Source of the DNA: an uncultured Ruminococcus sp.
Lineage (GTDB): Bacteria; Bacillota; Clostridia; Oscillospirales; Acutalibacteraceae
Direction: 5' to 3'
Assembly (NCBI GenBank): GCA_900539465.1
Contig: UQCF01000006.1
Span: 1-64,000, forward strand
Length of the DNA stretch: 64,000 bases
Below are positions 27,182-36,009 of this stretch, piece by piece. The notes below the pieces were generated by a model. It was given only the letters and a program-made list of their open reading frames with translations, had not been told where the DNA came from and did no database searches. The stretch's first letter is position 1. Each line of letters opens with the position of its first letter. The position numbers were made by a program, and so were the translations under genes.

Positions 27182-27871
27182 TCACATCAAATTAAGCGCG
27201 TCAACGGGGCTGACGGTTTTGTCTTCTACCTTTGTTTCAAGGTGAATGTGCACTCCGTCGGCGGACTCAATCGGTAAAAGCCCGGCTTTGCCTAAGACGT
27301 CGCCCTTTTTAACCTTGTCGCCCTTTTTAGGTTCACTGCCGTCTGCAATACCCGAATAGATAACCTTTAAATCGCCGGGGCAGCTGAGCTCCACCTTAAC
27401 GCCCCAAAGCTCGTCTTTATCCACCTTTGTTATCTCACCGCTCTGCACGGCAAGCACGCTCTCGCCGTTTTCGGCAGAAAAATCAATGCCGTTATGCACC
27501 CGCCAGTCGTCTGTTGTTTTGGATTTTACCATTTCGCCTGCGCTGTAATCTTTTATTATTTTACCGCTTGTCGGCGCACCGAACGAGCCGGTATAAGGCA
27601 AAAGGCTTTTGTCTGCCGTTGTGGCGGTTGTGCTCTCTTTCGGCACGCCCGTTGCGGGCACATTTGCCTGCTCCGACACGGCGGAGGTTGTGATTTTAAC
27701 GCTGTAAGAAGGTACGGATACGGTGCTCTCGGGTTCCGACTGCACACGCGATTTGTTTGCCGCAATGTTATAGACCACCGCGCTCGCGCCGATTATAAGA
27801 ATAAGGCAGGCGGTAAGTATAACATAATAGGTCTTTGCCGAAAGTATCGGTCTTGGATTTTTTTCTGACAT
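27182..27871 (-). CDS. membrane-anchored M23 (LytM) peptidase, SpoIIQ-like
   Basis: A 229-aa protein with one N-terminal membrane helix (YYVILTACLILIIGASAVVY), a Ser/Thr-rich linker and a C-terminal LytM domain. The zinc ligands appear intact: HNGIDF (His and Asp) and HIHLE (His). The frame is open to 27967, but GAGGTG next to ATG 27871 marks the start. Size and layout match clostridial SpoIIQ, which spans the forespore membrane during engulfment; a vegetative endopeptidase is the alternative. No sporulation gene is adjacent. Confidence 0.75.
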   Translation of the reverse strand: MSEKNPRPILSAKTYYVILTACLILIIGASAVVYNIAANKSRVQSEPESTVSVPSYSVKITTSAVSEQANVPATGVPKESTTATTADKSLLPYTGSFGAPTSGKIIKDYSAGEMVKSKTTDDWRVHNGIDFSAENGESVLAVQSGEITKVDKDELWGVKVELSCPGDLKVIYSGIADGSEPKKGDKVKKGDVLGKAGLLPIESADGVHIHLETKVEDKTVSPVDALNLM

Positions 27872-28116
27872 ATAAACACCTCGTTTTTCTTTTAAATTAT
27901 TTTTGCCGAAAACAAAGATGTTTATACAAAGAAAAAGCAGCCGGCGTTGACCGACTGCTTTTTCCAATAAATTGAGGGGTTTATTGAGGAGGGGTATGTG
28001 CTAAAGAAGAGTTGCGGCTCTCTCCTTTGCACAGCTATATAATAACGGGTAATTATGAATTTCGTGTGAATAAATTATAACTTTTTAGCGTAGAAATTAT
28101 GAATTTTGAGTAGTTT

Positions 28117-29292
28117 TTAAAAAATAAGCTCTAAAACAAAAAAATTATCGTCCGCAGTGTAGGCAATGTTCTTTTCATTCAGCTTTGTGCCGCAATTTTT
28201 GTTGACAGAAGAAGCAAGCGAATATGCCATGCCGTTTTCGGTTAAAGACTTAATGGCTTTTTTATAAGCCGTTTTGTTTTCAAACCTTATCTCTATGCTT
28301 TTTTCTCCGTTTTTTGCGCGCTTTGCGAGAAGTGATTTCAATTTTTTATAATCGGAATTTTTGAAGGACGAAAAAAGGCAGTTTTCTTTTGCAAAATAAT
28401 TTGCTTTGACCGCAGTGCATTTTATATCCGTATAAAAATTGCTGTGGTCTTTTTTTATTTCGTCATCGTTTAAATTCATATAGATGTGCGACATCCCGCT
28501 TTCAGAGCCGTCGGGGTCATCCCACGTTGTGTCAAGATGATAATATTCGCCGTCTATATTCACTATGTTCCACATATGGCTTTCGGTTTCGCCCTCAAAA
28601 TTTTGAGCGTCGCCCACAAGGGTGAAGCACTCTATTTCGGCTTTTTCAAGCAAATATTTTGCCGCCTTGGCATAGCCCTCGCACGCGGCGCTGCCTGCGA
28701 CAATGCAGCTGTATGTCATAGAAGCGGTAACATCGCGGCTGTCGTCATAATCGCAGTTTTTGACGATATAATCATGAATATAAAGTTCTTTTTCAAAGTC
28801 GCTTGCATCGGCAGGGATTTTGCCTATAATCTCGTCGCACTTTTTATCCATTTCGGATAATTTCTGATGAAACTCAGACAGGCTCATAGAATACTCTGCC
28901 TTAAAATAGCAGCGCGAGCCTTCGGTTATTATTTTGCAGTCGCGCCCTATGCATATAATTTCGGGGTTGTCATAAACCACGGCTTCAAAAACCTTTGTCA
29001 AATCCTCGGCGGTCATGTATGGCACTTCTGTTTTTTCGGGGAGCGATTTCTCTGCCGTCATTATGCTCTCTAAAATATTATTATAGCCCTTTTTCTGGTC
29101 GCTCGTGAGCGCGTCAAAATGATTTTTGTATTTGCTGCCTGTCTCGGATTTTTCGTCAGAAAATTCCGCCCAGTTGATATAGCCTGCGCCCGCAAAAATC
29201 GAATCCAGCCCCGAATAAATTTCCTGCGCCGAGCACGAGCAAAAGCTAAAAAGGCAAACTGCCGCCAAAACGGCGCACAAAAATTTTTTCAT
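28117..29292 (-). CDS. transglutaminase-like lipoprotein
   Basis: A 391-aa exported protein. A signal peptide ends at a probable lipobox Cys (SFCSCSA, Cys20). The transglutaminase/protease core has the triad Cys204 (SAACEGYA), His239 (ESHMWNIV) and Asp254 (YHLDTTWDDP). Such proteins in Firmicutes sit outside the membrane and may act on cell-wall peptides or surface proteins. It is the last gene of a tightly packed minus-strand run starting at 34731 (nine-base gap to the previous gene). Confidence 0.85.
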   Translation of the reverse strand: MKKFLCAVLAAVCLFSFCSCSAQEIYSGLDSIFAGAGYINWAEFSDEKSETGSKYKNHFDALTSDQKKGYNNILESIMTAEKSLPEKTEVPYMTAEDLTKVFEAVVYDNPEIICIGRDCKIITEGSRCYFKAEYSMSLSEFHQKLSEMDKKCDEIIGKIPADASDFEKELYIHDYIVKNCDYDDSRDVTASMTYSCIVAGSAACEGYAKAAKYLLEKAEIECFTLVGDAQNFEGETESHMWNIVNIDGEYYHLDTTWDDPDGSESGMSHIYMNLNDDEIKKDHSNFYTDIKCTAVKANYFAKENCLFSSFKNSDYKKLKSLLAKRAKNGEKSIEIRFENKTAYKKAIKSLTENGMAYSLASSVNKNCGTKLNEKNIAYTADDNFFVLELIF

Positions 29293-29301
29293 GGCATCTC
29301 C

Positions 29302-30156
29302 TTAAAACAAATCTTTTATTTTGCTGACAGTCTGCGCCTTTTTATCTTTTTTAGCGGCAATGAGCTTGATATTATTCAAATTGTCGGCTGTGTCAACATA
29401 AGATATATTGCTGTTTGTGCCGAGCTCCTCAAGAACGCCTTTATAAAGAGTCATGGCATTTTCCATGTTATCCTCGGTCACATATTGGTTGAGCATGGCG
29501 CAGAACAAATCGCCTTGACGCGCAATATCGTTCTCTTTGCAATATTTGAGGTATTTTACAAGCGACTCGCCCTTTATCGTCTGCTCGCCGGGGGTCAAAA
29601 TAAGCGTCATGTCTTTGGTGCGGTATTCGACCCTTTGCGGAACATTATACCTAAGACCGCCCATATAATTTATCGCAAGGGCAAAGGTGTTTTCGTTTGA
29701 CGAAACATAGCGGTCAATCTCTGTGTTATACTCTTTTGCCACTGCGTCGCAAACTCCGCTTTCAGAGCCGCTCTCATACGCCTCAACATAGCTGTCTTTA
29801 ACCGGAAGCGGGCAAAAGCGCACGGTTTTATCTTTCATATCGGCATTTGCAAGCACAAGAAAATAAATTTCTTTTTTGCCGCTCTCTGCGGTTTGCGAGG
29901 AGGAAACGCTCATAAAAAGAATTGTGGCAGAGGATTCGCCCGTATCCGAGAGAACCGTATTGTCGGAGTCCTCTTCAAAAATCTCCATAATTCCGCCGAG
30001 GCCGAAAGAATCAAGCTTATCCGAAAGATAAAAAAGGGTTGCCGTGCCGAAAACGAGCACAAACGCGAGAAAGCCCAAAACTATCCACTTCCATCGCCCT
30101 TTTCTCTGCACCTTGACGGGGTTAAAAATGCGTTCGTCTTTTTTGTTAATGTTCAT
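29302..30156 (-). CDS. divergent LytR-CpsA-Psr-like membrane protein
   Basis: A 284-aa protein with a basic N-terminus, one membrane helix (WIVLGFLAFVLVFGTATLFYL) and an extracellular domain. The part AINYMGGLRYNVPQRVEY followed by LTPGEQTIKGESLVKYLKY resembles the LCP domain, whose enzymes attach glycopolymers to peptidoglycan. The Arg-rich pyrophosphate-binding residues of classical LCP proteins are not obvious, so catalytic activity is doubtful. It is encoded four bases after the GH13 gene. Confidence 0.55.
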   Translation of the reverse strand: MNINKKDERIFNPVKVQRKGRWKWIVLGFLAFVLVFGTATLFYLSDKLDSFGLGGIMEIFEEDSDNTVLSDTGESSATILFMSVSSSQTAESGKKEIYFLVLANADMKDKTVRFCPLPVKDSYVEAYESGSESGVCDAVAKEYNTEIDRYVSSNENTFALAINYMGGLRYNVPQRVEYRTKDMTLILTPGEQTIKGESLVKYLKYCKENDIARQGDLFCAMLNQYVTEDNMENAMTLYKGVLEELGTNSNISYVDTADNLNNIKLIAAKKDKKAQTVSKIKDLF

Positions 30157-30160
30157 CTTG

Positions 30161-32008
30161 TTACCTCTTTAAAATCACCGCTGTATGCGCCGCTATCTCT
30201 GCCGAACAGCCGCAGTGTTTGCCGTCGCCGAAAATCAGACGGCTTTCATGCCACTGCTGCGGCAAAAAGTAATTTATATCGTGCTCGTTGCTGTTGGCAA
30301 TGACGAGTATATCCTCGCCGCGCGTGTAGGCAACGCAGCCCAATGCGGCGGAAAGAGTGTTGTATTCGCCTGTTTCAAAAGTCTTGTTTTCTCTGCGGAT
30401 TTTGCCGAGAGCCTTGTAAAACTCAGTCAGCTCTTTATCCTCTTTGCCCCACGGAAAGCAGCCGCGGTTAAACGGGTCCTTATAGCCCTGCACACCTGCC
30501 TCGTCGCCGTAATATATGCACGGGATTCCCGGCAAGGTAAACTGCAAAACCGCCGCCTCTTTGAGCAGGATTTTGCCCAGAGCATAATTTTTTTTGCTCA
30601 GCACTCTGCCGGATTGCCACTCGCGCGAGCGGCCGTCACAGCTCTCGCCCGCAAGAGCGTTGATTGCCCTTTGCGTGTCGTGAGTGCCGATGTGGTTCAT
30701 CAAAACGTCCAAAACCTCTTTAGGGTAATTCTCTTTTATCACGCTCACGGTTTCATCAAATTTCTCTGCGTCGGAATTGCGGACAAAGCTTATTATCGCC
30801 TCGGCAAAGGGGTAGTTCATTACGGAATCGAGCTGATTGCCCTGCAAATATCTTCTTCTTTTGCCGTAGCTGGATTTGTTTGACGCGTCCTCCCACACTT
30901 CGCCGATAATAACCGCGTCGGGAGACACCGCCTTTACTTTTTTTCTGAAAGAGTCCAAAAATTCATCGGGCAATTCGTCCGCAACATCAAGCCGCCAGCC
31001 GTCGGCACCCGCCATGAGCCATTTTTCGGCAACGCCGCCGTCGCCCGAGATATATTTTATAAAATCCGGCTCATCCTCGTTGAGCTCGGGCAAAATATCT
31101 ATGCCCCACCAGCTCACATAATCATCGGGCCAGGAGTTGAATTTATACCAGTTATAATATTTTGAATTTTGCGACTGATACGCGCCGACTTCGCCGTATC
31201 TGCCTTTTTTGTTAAAATATCGGCTGTCGCTGCCCGTGTGGCTGAACACGCCGTCAAGTATTATGCTTATGCCGAATTTTTTAGCTTTTTTACAAAGCGA
31301 TTTAAAGTCTTTTTCACTGCCCAAAAGCGGATCGATTTTTTCATAATCCGAAGTGTCGTAGCGGTGGTTGCTCTGCGCCTCGAATATCGGGTTTAAATAT
31401 ATGCAGCTTACACCGAGCGACGAAAGATACCCGAGCTTTTCTTCTATACCTTTGAGGTCGCCGCAAAAATAATCGTTATTTAAAACCTTGCCGTTTTTAT
31501 CCGCACGCCAATAAGGCTCGTTTTCGCGGTCGGATCGCAAAATTCTGTCCTGCGGCACTCCGATTTTTTTATTGCCCGAGGAATTAAACCTGTCCGGAAA
31601 AATCTGATACATTATTCCGCCCTTGAATTTATCGGGAGTTTTAAGGTCTTTTGAATAAACGGTTATCTGCCACTCGTCGCCGCTGCCGCTCAAAAAGCCC
31701 GTGTGCGCTTTGTATCGGTATATTCCGCAAACGCCGAAGCCCGTGTCATACTCAAAGTGATAAAAATAAAGTCCTCTGTCGCCGAGAGTTACCTGAACCT
31801 TCCACCACTCTTCGTCACTGCCCTGCATACAGTCCCACCACATAGGGATTTTTTTTGCTTCTTCGCCGTCTTTTTTAATAACAAGGCGCGCGCCCGTGCA
31901 GCAAAAGCTTCTGGGCAGCACAAATCTGAGGGTAACTTCACTGCCCTCTTTGACCGCGCCGCACGGATATTTATGATATGGTTTGTTTGATATAAAAGGT
32001 ATATACAT
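30161..32008 (-). CDS. GH13 neopullulanase/cyclomaltodextrinase-like enzyme
   Basis: A 615-aa cytoplasmic alpha-amylase family enzyme without a signal peptide. An N-terminal beta-sandwich of about 110 residues precedes the barrel (MYQIFPDRF, typical of the neopullulanase subfamily). The catalytic residues are Asp341 (GWRLDVADE), Glu370 (IIGEVWED) and Asp444 (GTHDT). It hydrolyses imported maltodextrins or cyclodextrins. The ATG directly follows the stop of the small membrane gene, so it is translated from the same mRNA as the Rnf-like genes, an odd pairing. Confidence 0.92.
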   Translation of the reverse strand: MYIPFISNKPYHKYPCGAVKEGSEVTLRFVLPRSFCCTGARLVIKKDGEEAKKIPMWWDCMQGSDEEWWKVQVTLGDRGLYFYHFEYDTGFGVCGIYRYKAHTGFLSGSGDEWQITVYSKDLKTPDKFKGGIMYQIFPDRFNSSGNKKIGVPQDRILRSDRENEPYWRADKNGKVLNNDYFCGDLKGIEEKLGYLSSLGVSCIYLNPIFEAQSNHRYDTSDYEKIDPLLGSEKDFKSLCKKAKKFGISIILDGVFSHTGSDSRYFNKKGRYGEVGAYQSQNSKYYNWYKFNSWPDDYVSWWGIDILPELNEDEPDFIKYISGDGGVAEKWLMAGADGWRLDVADELPDEFLDSFRKKVKAVSPDAVIIGEVWEDASNKSSYGKRRRYLQGNQLDSVMNYPFAEAIISFVRNSDAEKFDETVSVIKENYPKEVLDVLMNHIGTHDTQRAINALAGESCDGRSREWQSGRVLSKKNYALGKILLKEAAVLQFTLPGIPCIYYGDEAGVQGYKDPFNRGCFPWGKEDKELTEFYKALGKIRRENKTFETGEYNTLSAALGCVAYTRGEDILVIANSNEHDINYFLPQQWHESRLIFGDGKHCGCSAEIAAHTAVILKR

Positions 32009-32401
32009 TTACTGCCGCTCCGTTGTGCCGGTGCTCCGGGTCGAATTTTCAGACGCGCTCTCCTGCGAAATCTCTGTGTTCTCTTCGCTTTCGTCGGTTG
32101 TGTTCTCTTCTGTGGTGTTTTCTGTTTGTGCCTCACTCGGGGCAGTTGTGGTGAAAGACGCGGTGTAGTTATTCGGGTCTATATAAGGTTGGTCCGATAT
32201 ATTAAGAAGCGCGTCGGTCAAAACAAAGCCTGCCGCGGCGAAGAGCACAATAATTATTATAATAAATATCCACCTGAATATTTTAGCCGCTCTTCTTTTT
32301 CTTTTTTGTTCTTTGCTCAAAGAAAATGACGCGTCATACTGATTTTCTTTAAAATCCGCAAACGCTTTTCTTCTTCTTGCCGAGTTTTTATTTTCAGACA
32401 T
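32009..32401 (-). CDS. small membrane protein with Thr/Glu-rich tail
   Basis: A 130-aa protein. The N-terminal 40 residues are very basic, one helix follows (FRWIFIIIIIVLFAAAGFVL), and the outer tail is low-complexity Thr/Ser/Glu (TTAPSEAQTENTTEENTTD). No family was recognised; the tail looks like a disordered extracellular stalk. AAGGAG precedes ATG 32401. It bridges the Rnf-like genes and the amylase gene. Confidence 0.65.
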   Translation of the reverse strand: MSENKNSARRRKAFADFKENQYDASFSLSKEQKRKRRAAKIFRWIFIIIIIVLFAAAGFVLTDALLNISDQPYIDPNNYTASFTTTAPSEAQTENTTEENTTDESEENTEISQESASENSTRSTGTTERQ

Positions 32402-32422
32402 CGTGATGCTCCTTAATCTTTA

Positions 32423-33016
32423 TCATGCAAAAACGTTGCTGCCGGATATGCCCATAAACGTCAGCGAAAGCATTGCAACATATATAAAAAGCACGGGAGT
32501 GCCCCTGAAAACAGGGGGTATGTGCTTATTGTGCGCTATTCTTGTGAAACCCACGCTTATCAAAAGCGAGGCTATAACAAACGCTATGCCCGAACCGAAA
32601 CCCGTGCCTATACTCTCCCAAAAATTTGCCGCAGAGCGGTAATTGATAAGCGGAATGGCAAGAGCCAGCGTATTTATTGCCGCTATGCCGAGCTTTGTCA
32701 TAAGTCTTTTGCTCGGTTTTAAAATAAAATATATGAGTGCGCCCGTGATAAAATAAACCGAAATCAACACAAGTGCAAAAATCAAAAAATGTATCGACTG
32801 ATTTTTTTGAGCCACCCACGGCAAAAAATCGAGTGCGCGGCACACAACCGCAGTGACAGTCGAAAAATAGACTATCATCGCCGCCGTTGAGGCAAGTTTT
32901 TTGGGCTTTGACGCCATTCTGACAGCTTCGCTTGCGCCGTATCCGCCGCTGAAAACAAGGTTTTGCACCAATATTGCATAAAAAGCCGCCGAAATCATAT
33001 CAAAAAACCAGCTCAT
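32423..33016 (-). CDS. RnfA-like membrane subunit lacking cluster cysteines
   Basis: A 197-aa protein with six helices. Homology to RnfA/RsxA is clear at the end (PPVFRGTPVLFIYVAMLSLTFMGISG). By hand alignment with E. coli RsxA, the two cysteines that bind the membrane [2Fe-2S] cluster correspond here to Ser29 (GYGASEAV) and Ala120 (LGIAAINTLALA). The protein is therefore unlikely to carry that cluster. It follows RnfE with a strong AAGGAGGTG site. Only D, E and A are present; RnfB, C and G are absent from the window. Confidence 0.8.
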   Translation of the reverse strand: MSWFFDMISAAFYAILVQNLVFSGGYGASEAVRMASKPKKLASTAAMIVYFSTVTAVVCRALDFLPWVAQKNQSIHFLIFALVLISVYFITGALIYFILKPSKRLMTKLGIAAINTLALAIPLINYRSAANFWESIGTGFGSGIAFVIASLLISVGFTRIAHNKHIPPVFRGTPVLFIYVAMLSLTFMGISGSNVFA

Positions 33017-33032
33017 GCCGCACCTCCTTCAA

Positions 33033-33716
33033 TCAGTTTGTTTTGTTCTTTTTAAATCTGTTTTTTACCGCATAAATAAATGTTGCCTCTTCATCGCGCT
33101 CCTCATCAAGAGGAAATCGCTCCTCAAGGTCCTTTGCCTTTTTGCCGTATTTTTTAATTATCGCCGCTTTGTGAACCGCGGCGAGCACGCCTATCATCAA
33201 AAAGCCGAAGAACGGCATCAGCGCGCCTTTAAGCCCTGTTATAAACGGAATGTCAAAGCCTAAAATACTGCCCGAGCCGATAATCTCTCTCACCGCGCCG
33301 ACTACCAGCAAAACCGCGCAGTAGCCAACCGATGAAGCCACGGCGTCAAAGAAGCTCAGCTTAACGGAGTGCTTGACCGCATATTTTTCGCAGTGAACGC
33401 AGACCAAAGAGCTCATTGCCATAAGCGGCAGATAAATACCGAGACTCGAAAACACCGCCGCGCCGCTTTTTTCGAGCAGATACATCACCGGGAACACCGC
33501 CGCGACACCGATAAGGGCATACACGCCCATTCTGACCCAGCGACTGAATTTTTTTAAAAGCGCACTCGCTATGACCTCACTCAAAATGAGCGAGAAAGTG
33601 AAAACCAGCGAGAGTAAAAGAGAATTCATAAGCGAGGTCGCCGCCGCGGCAATGGGGCAAATGCCTATTACCTGAACAAGCACCGGGTTTCTTATATATC
33701 CGCCCAGGCGAATCAT
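33033..33716 (-). CDS. RnfE-like membrane subunit with altered cysteines
   Basis: A 227-aa protein with six helices, homologous to RnfE/RsxE (NPVLVQVIGICPIAAAATS; VVGAVREIIGSGSILG). Cys20 in GICP, a cluster ligand in RsxE, is kept. The second ligand is replaced by Ser103 (MAMSS), but a new CxxC, Cys106-Val-His-Cys109, follows three residues later. The tail after residue 190 is long and charged. It is encoded between RnfD and RnfA in the same order as in genuine rnf operons. Confidence 0.8.
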   Translation of the reverse strand: MIRLGGYIRNPVLVQVIGICPIAAAATSLMNSLLLSLVFTFSLILSEVIASALLKKFSRWVRMGVYALIGVAAVFPVMYLLEKSGAAVFSSLGIYLPLMAMSSLVCVHCEKYAVKHSVKLSFFDAVASSVGYCAVLLVVGAVREIIGSGSILGFDIPFITGLKGALMPFFGFLMIGVLAAVHKAAIIKKYGKKAKDLEERFPLDEERDEEATFIYAVKNRFKKNKTN

Positions 33717-33744
33717 CTTTTTAAGTGACGGAGAATCTTTTTTG

Positions 33745-34731
33745 TTATTCAGAGCGAATCACCTCCGCCGTCTTATTTTCTTTTTTTATAAACAGCCCGT
33801 TGAGAAGAGGCCAAACCGCATTCACCGTGAGCACGGCAAAACAGCCTGCGTCCTCAAACACACTGACATAGCGAAGCGCAATATATATAGCCCCCGCAAG
33901 CGCACCGTATAAAAAGCGGTGCATTTTCTTTTTGGGCGAGGGTCCCTCTTCGGTTATCAAAAAAACGGCAATGCCCATTGTAAAGCCCGAAAACAGCCTT
34001 ACACAAATCAGACGCAGAGAGTTTTCGCTAAAAAATCTGCCGCCCGAAAATGCCGTGACCAAAACCGCGCCGACAAGGCACACAGATAAAAAGCCCAAAG
34101 AATTTATAAAGCTTTTGGGTCGTCTGACAAAAATATATATGAGAATACCGAGCATTATAACCGCGCTCGTCATACCCATTGCACCGGGCACAGAGCCTAT
34201 AAATGCGTTTATGAGTTCCACCGCGGTTATGCCGGGGTTGCCGCTTGTGCCGAGTGACGAGGCGAGCGAAACGCCCTCAACAAAATTATTCGGGTCGCTT
34301 ATGTTACTTTCGAGTGCAGGATAAGCAAACACTGCGTCGGGTCGGCATATACTTAAAAAAGAGAATGCTGCCGCCGCGCATGAAAAAGGTGCTCTGTACG
34401 CGCCGCCGAACGGAATTTTTATTGTGAGCACCGCAAAAGCACTGCCGGCAATCGGCATCCAGAGCGGAACGCTCGCAGTCATCATCAGTGCAAGAAGCAC
34501 ACCGGTGTAAACACTGCTCATATCGCGAAAATGCGGCTTTTTACCAATGAATTTAGAGCCTGCCGCCTCGCTCAAAAGCGCACTCAAAACCGAAAGCGCG
34601 GTTATTAGAAGCGCACGCGCGCCGTAGAGATGAACAGCCATAACAACGGGCAAAATGAGGGCGGGAGCCATGTCCTTATAAAAAGTTTCTTTGCGCTTGT
34701 GTTTTTTTCTTTTTCGGGGCACGGGTCTCAC
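33745..34731 (-). CDS. RnfD-like membrane subunit without flavinylation motif
   Basis: A 328-aa membrane protein with about nine helices. Similarity to RnfD/NqrB is seen at the N-terminal helices (SALLSEAAGSKFIG ... YTGVLLALMMTASVPLW), at GMTSAVIMLGILIYIFVRR and at FLITEEGPSPKKKMHRF. The S(G/Q)AT motif whose Thr carries covalent FMN is not found; the corresponding stretch reads SLGTSGNPGI. GTG 34731 or GTG 34722 could start it. It is the first gene of the minus-strand run to 28117. Confidence 0.75.
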   Translation of the reverse strand: MRPVPRKRKKHKRKETFYKDMAPALILPVVMAVHLYGARALLITALSVLSALLSEAAGSKFIGKKPHFRDMSSVYTGVLLALMMTASVPLWMPIAGSAFAVLTIKIPFGGAYRAPFSCAAAAFSFLSICRPDAVFAYPALESNISDPNNFVEGVSLASSLGTSGNPGITAVELINAFIGSVPGAMGMTSAVIMLGILIYIFVRRPKSFINSLGFLSVCLVGAVLVTAFSGGRFFSENSLRLICVRLFSGFTMGIAVFLITEEGPSPKKKMHRFLYGALAGAIYIALRYVSVFEDAGCFAVLTVNAVWPLLNGLFIKKENKTAEVIRSE

Positions 34732-34751
34732 CTTCTTCCATTATTTATTCG

Positions 34752-34780
34752 TTGAATCGACTCTCTCGCGGTACTATAAT
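34752..34780 (+). promoter_or_regulatory. promoter of the MecA-like gene
   Basis: TTGAAT 34752-34757, 17 bases, TATAAT 34775-34780, with AAGGGGG and ATG 34809 downstream. Confidence 0.75.
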
Positions 34781-34808
34781 TTAATCATAGCTTTAAGGGG
34801 GCACACAA

Positions 34809-35351
34809 ATGAATATTCACTCTGTAAATAAAAACAAATTTATCGTAGAACTCTCGGCGGAGGATATGTCGGAGCTTGATATTACATATGAAGAAATGGA
34901 TTACTCCGACATTGAAACGCGCAGGGTTATCTGGACAATACTTGACCGTGTGCGCGAGAGCACGGGCAGAGACGTTGACCCCTCCGGCAATCTTTTGATA
35001 GAAGCCGCGGCAGACGCGGAGGGAGGCTGCATTTTGTGCTTCACCGTACCAAACGAGAGGCAGATAACCGCCGCGGTTAAAGAGCCTGCCATAAGCAAAA
35101 CCGGCAATGCCGTTGTTTATGAATTTGACGGCGCCGATTCGCTTCTTGACATGATAAAAACCGTTGGAAAAGAAAATCTGCCTGCCGCAAACAGCCTTTA
35201 TAAAAGCAAAAGCCGCTACCGTTTAGTTCTGCCGAAATTCCCCGGCAGTGCCGAAAAGAAAAAAATTGAAGAATACGGCAAACTCATAGGGCGCAATTCT
35301 CTCGCCGTTGCCGCAACAAAGGAGCATTGGGAAAGCGCGGGCAAAATTTAA
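34809..35351 (+). CDS. MecA-like ClpC adaptor protein
   Basis: A 180-aa acidic protein. The N-terminus (FIVELSAEDMSELDITYEEMDYSDIETRRVIWTILDRV) matches the substrate-binding part of MecA/YpbH, and the C-terminal half (YEFDGADSLLDMIKTVG ... SLYKSKSRYRLVLPK) matches the ClpC-binding domain. MecA proteins hand substrates to ClpCP for degradation. It overlaps the convergent rpe gene at the stop codons. Confidence 0.8.
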   Translation: MNIHSVNKNKFIVELSAEDMSELDITYEEMDYSDIETRRVIWTILDRVRESTGRDVDPSGNLLIEAAADAEGGCILCFTVPNERQITAAVKEPAISKTGNAVVYEFDGADSLLDMIKTVGKENLPAANSLYKSKSRYRLVLPKFPGSAEKKKIEEYGKLIGRNSLAVAATKEHWESAGKI

Positions 35352-35998
35352 GCCTCGCGCAGCTCTTTTATTGCCGCCGCACAATCGGCTGCGTTAAACA
35401 CCGCACTGCCCGCAACAAGCACGTCTGCGCCCGCTTTTTTAACCTCGGCGGCGGTCACGGCGTTTATGCCGCCGTCAACCTGAATGTGTATGTTTCTGCC
35501 TCTTCTTTCACACTCCGAGCGAAGAAGCTCAATTTTGGGGAGCATATCGCTCATAAACTTCTGACCGCCGAAGCCGGGCTCCACGGTCATAACCAAAATC
35601 ATCCCTACCTTGTCGATGAACGGAAACGCCGCCTCAGCCGGTGTGCCGGGTTTGAGACTTATGGCAGGGATCATTTTATACTCTTCTATTTTTTTTACGG
35701 TTTCTTCGGCGTCGCTCTCGCTCTCAAGGTGAAAAGTGATGCCGTCCGCGCCCGCCTTTGCAAAATCTTCTATATAAAAAAGCGGGTCGCTTATCATAAG
35801 ATGAACGTCAAAGAATTTTTTTGTATAGGGTCTGAAGCACTTCATAACAGGCGCGCCGAAAGTTATATTCGGCACAAAATGACCGTCCATAACATCTATG
35901 TGTACCCAGTCCGCACCGCAAATGTCGATTTTTTTAATTTCTTCGCCCGCGCGTGCAAAATCACACGAAAGTATTGAGGGAGAGATGAGAGTATTCAT
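35348..35998 (-). CDS. rpe: ribulose-phosphate 3-epimerase
   Basis: A 216-aa TIM-barrel enzyme of the pentose phosphate pathway that interconverts ribulose 5-phosphate and xylulose 5-phosphate. The metal-binding and catalytic motifs are all present: SPSILSCDF, VHIDVMDGHFVPN, DVHLMI, MTVEPGFGGQKF and VDGGIN. Length is normal. Confidence 0.95.
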   Translation of the reverse strand: MNTLISPSILSCDFARAGEEIKKIDICGADWVHIDVMDGHFVPNITFGAPVMKCFRPYTKKFFDVHLMISDPLFYIEDFAKAGADGITFHLESESDAEETVKKIEEYKMIPAISLKPGTPAEAAFPFIDKVGMILVMTVEPGFGGQKFMSDMLPKIELLRSECERRGRNIHIQVDGGINAVTAAEVKKAGADVLVAGSAVFNAADCAAAIKELREA

Positions 35999-36009
35999 AA
36001 AGTCTCCTT

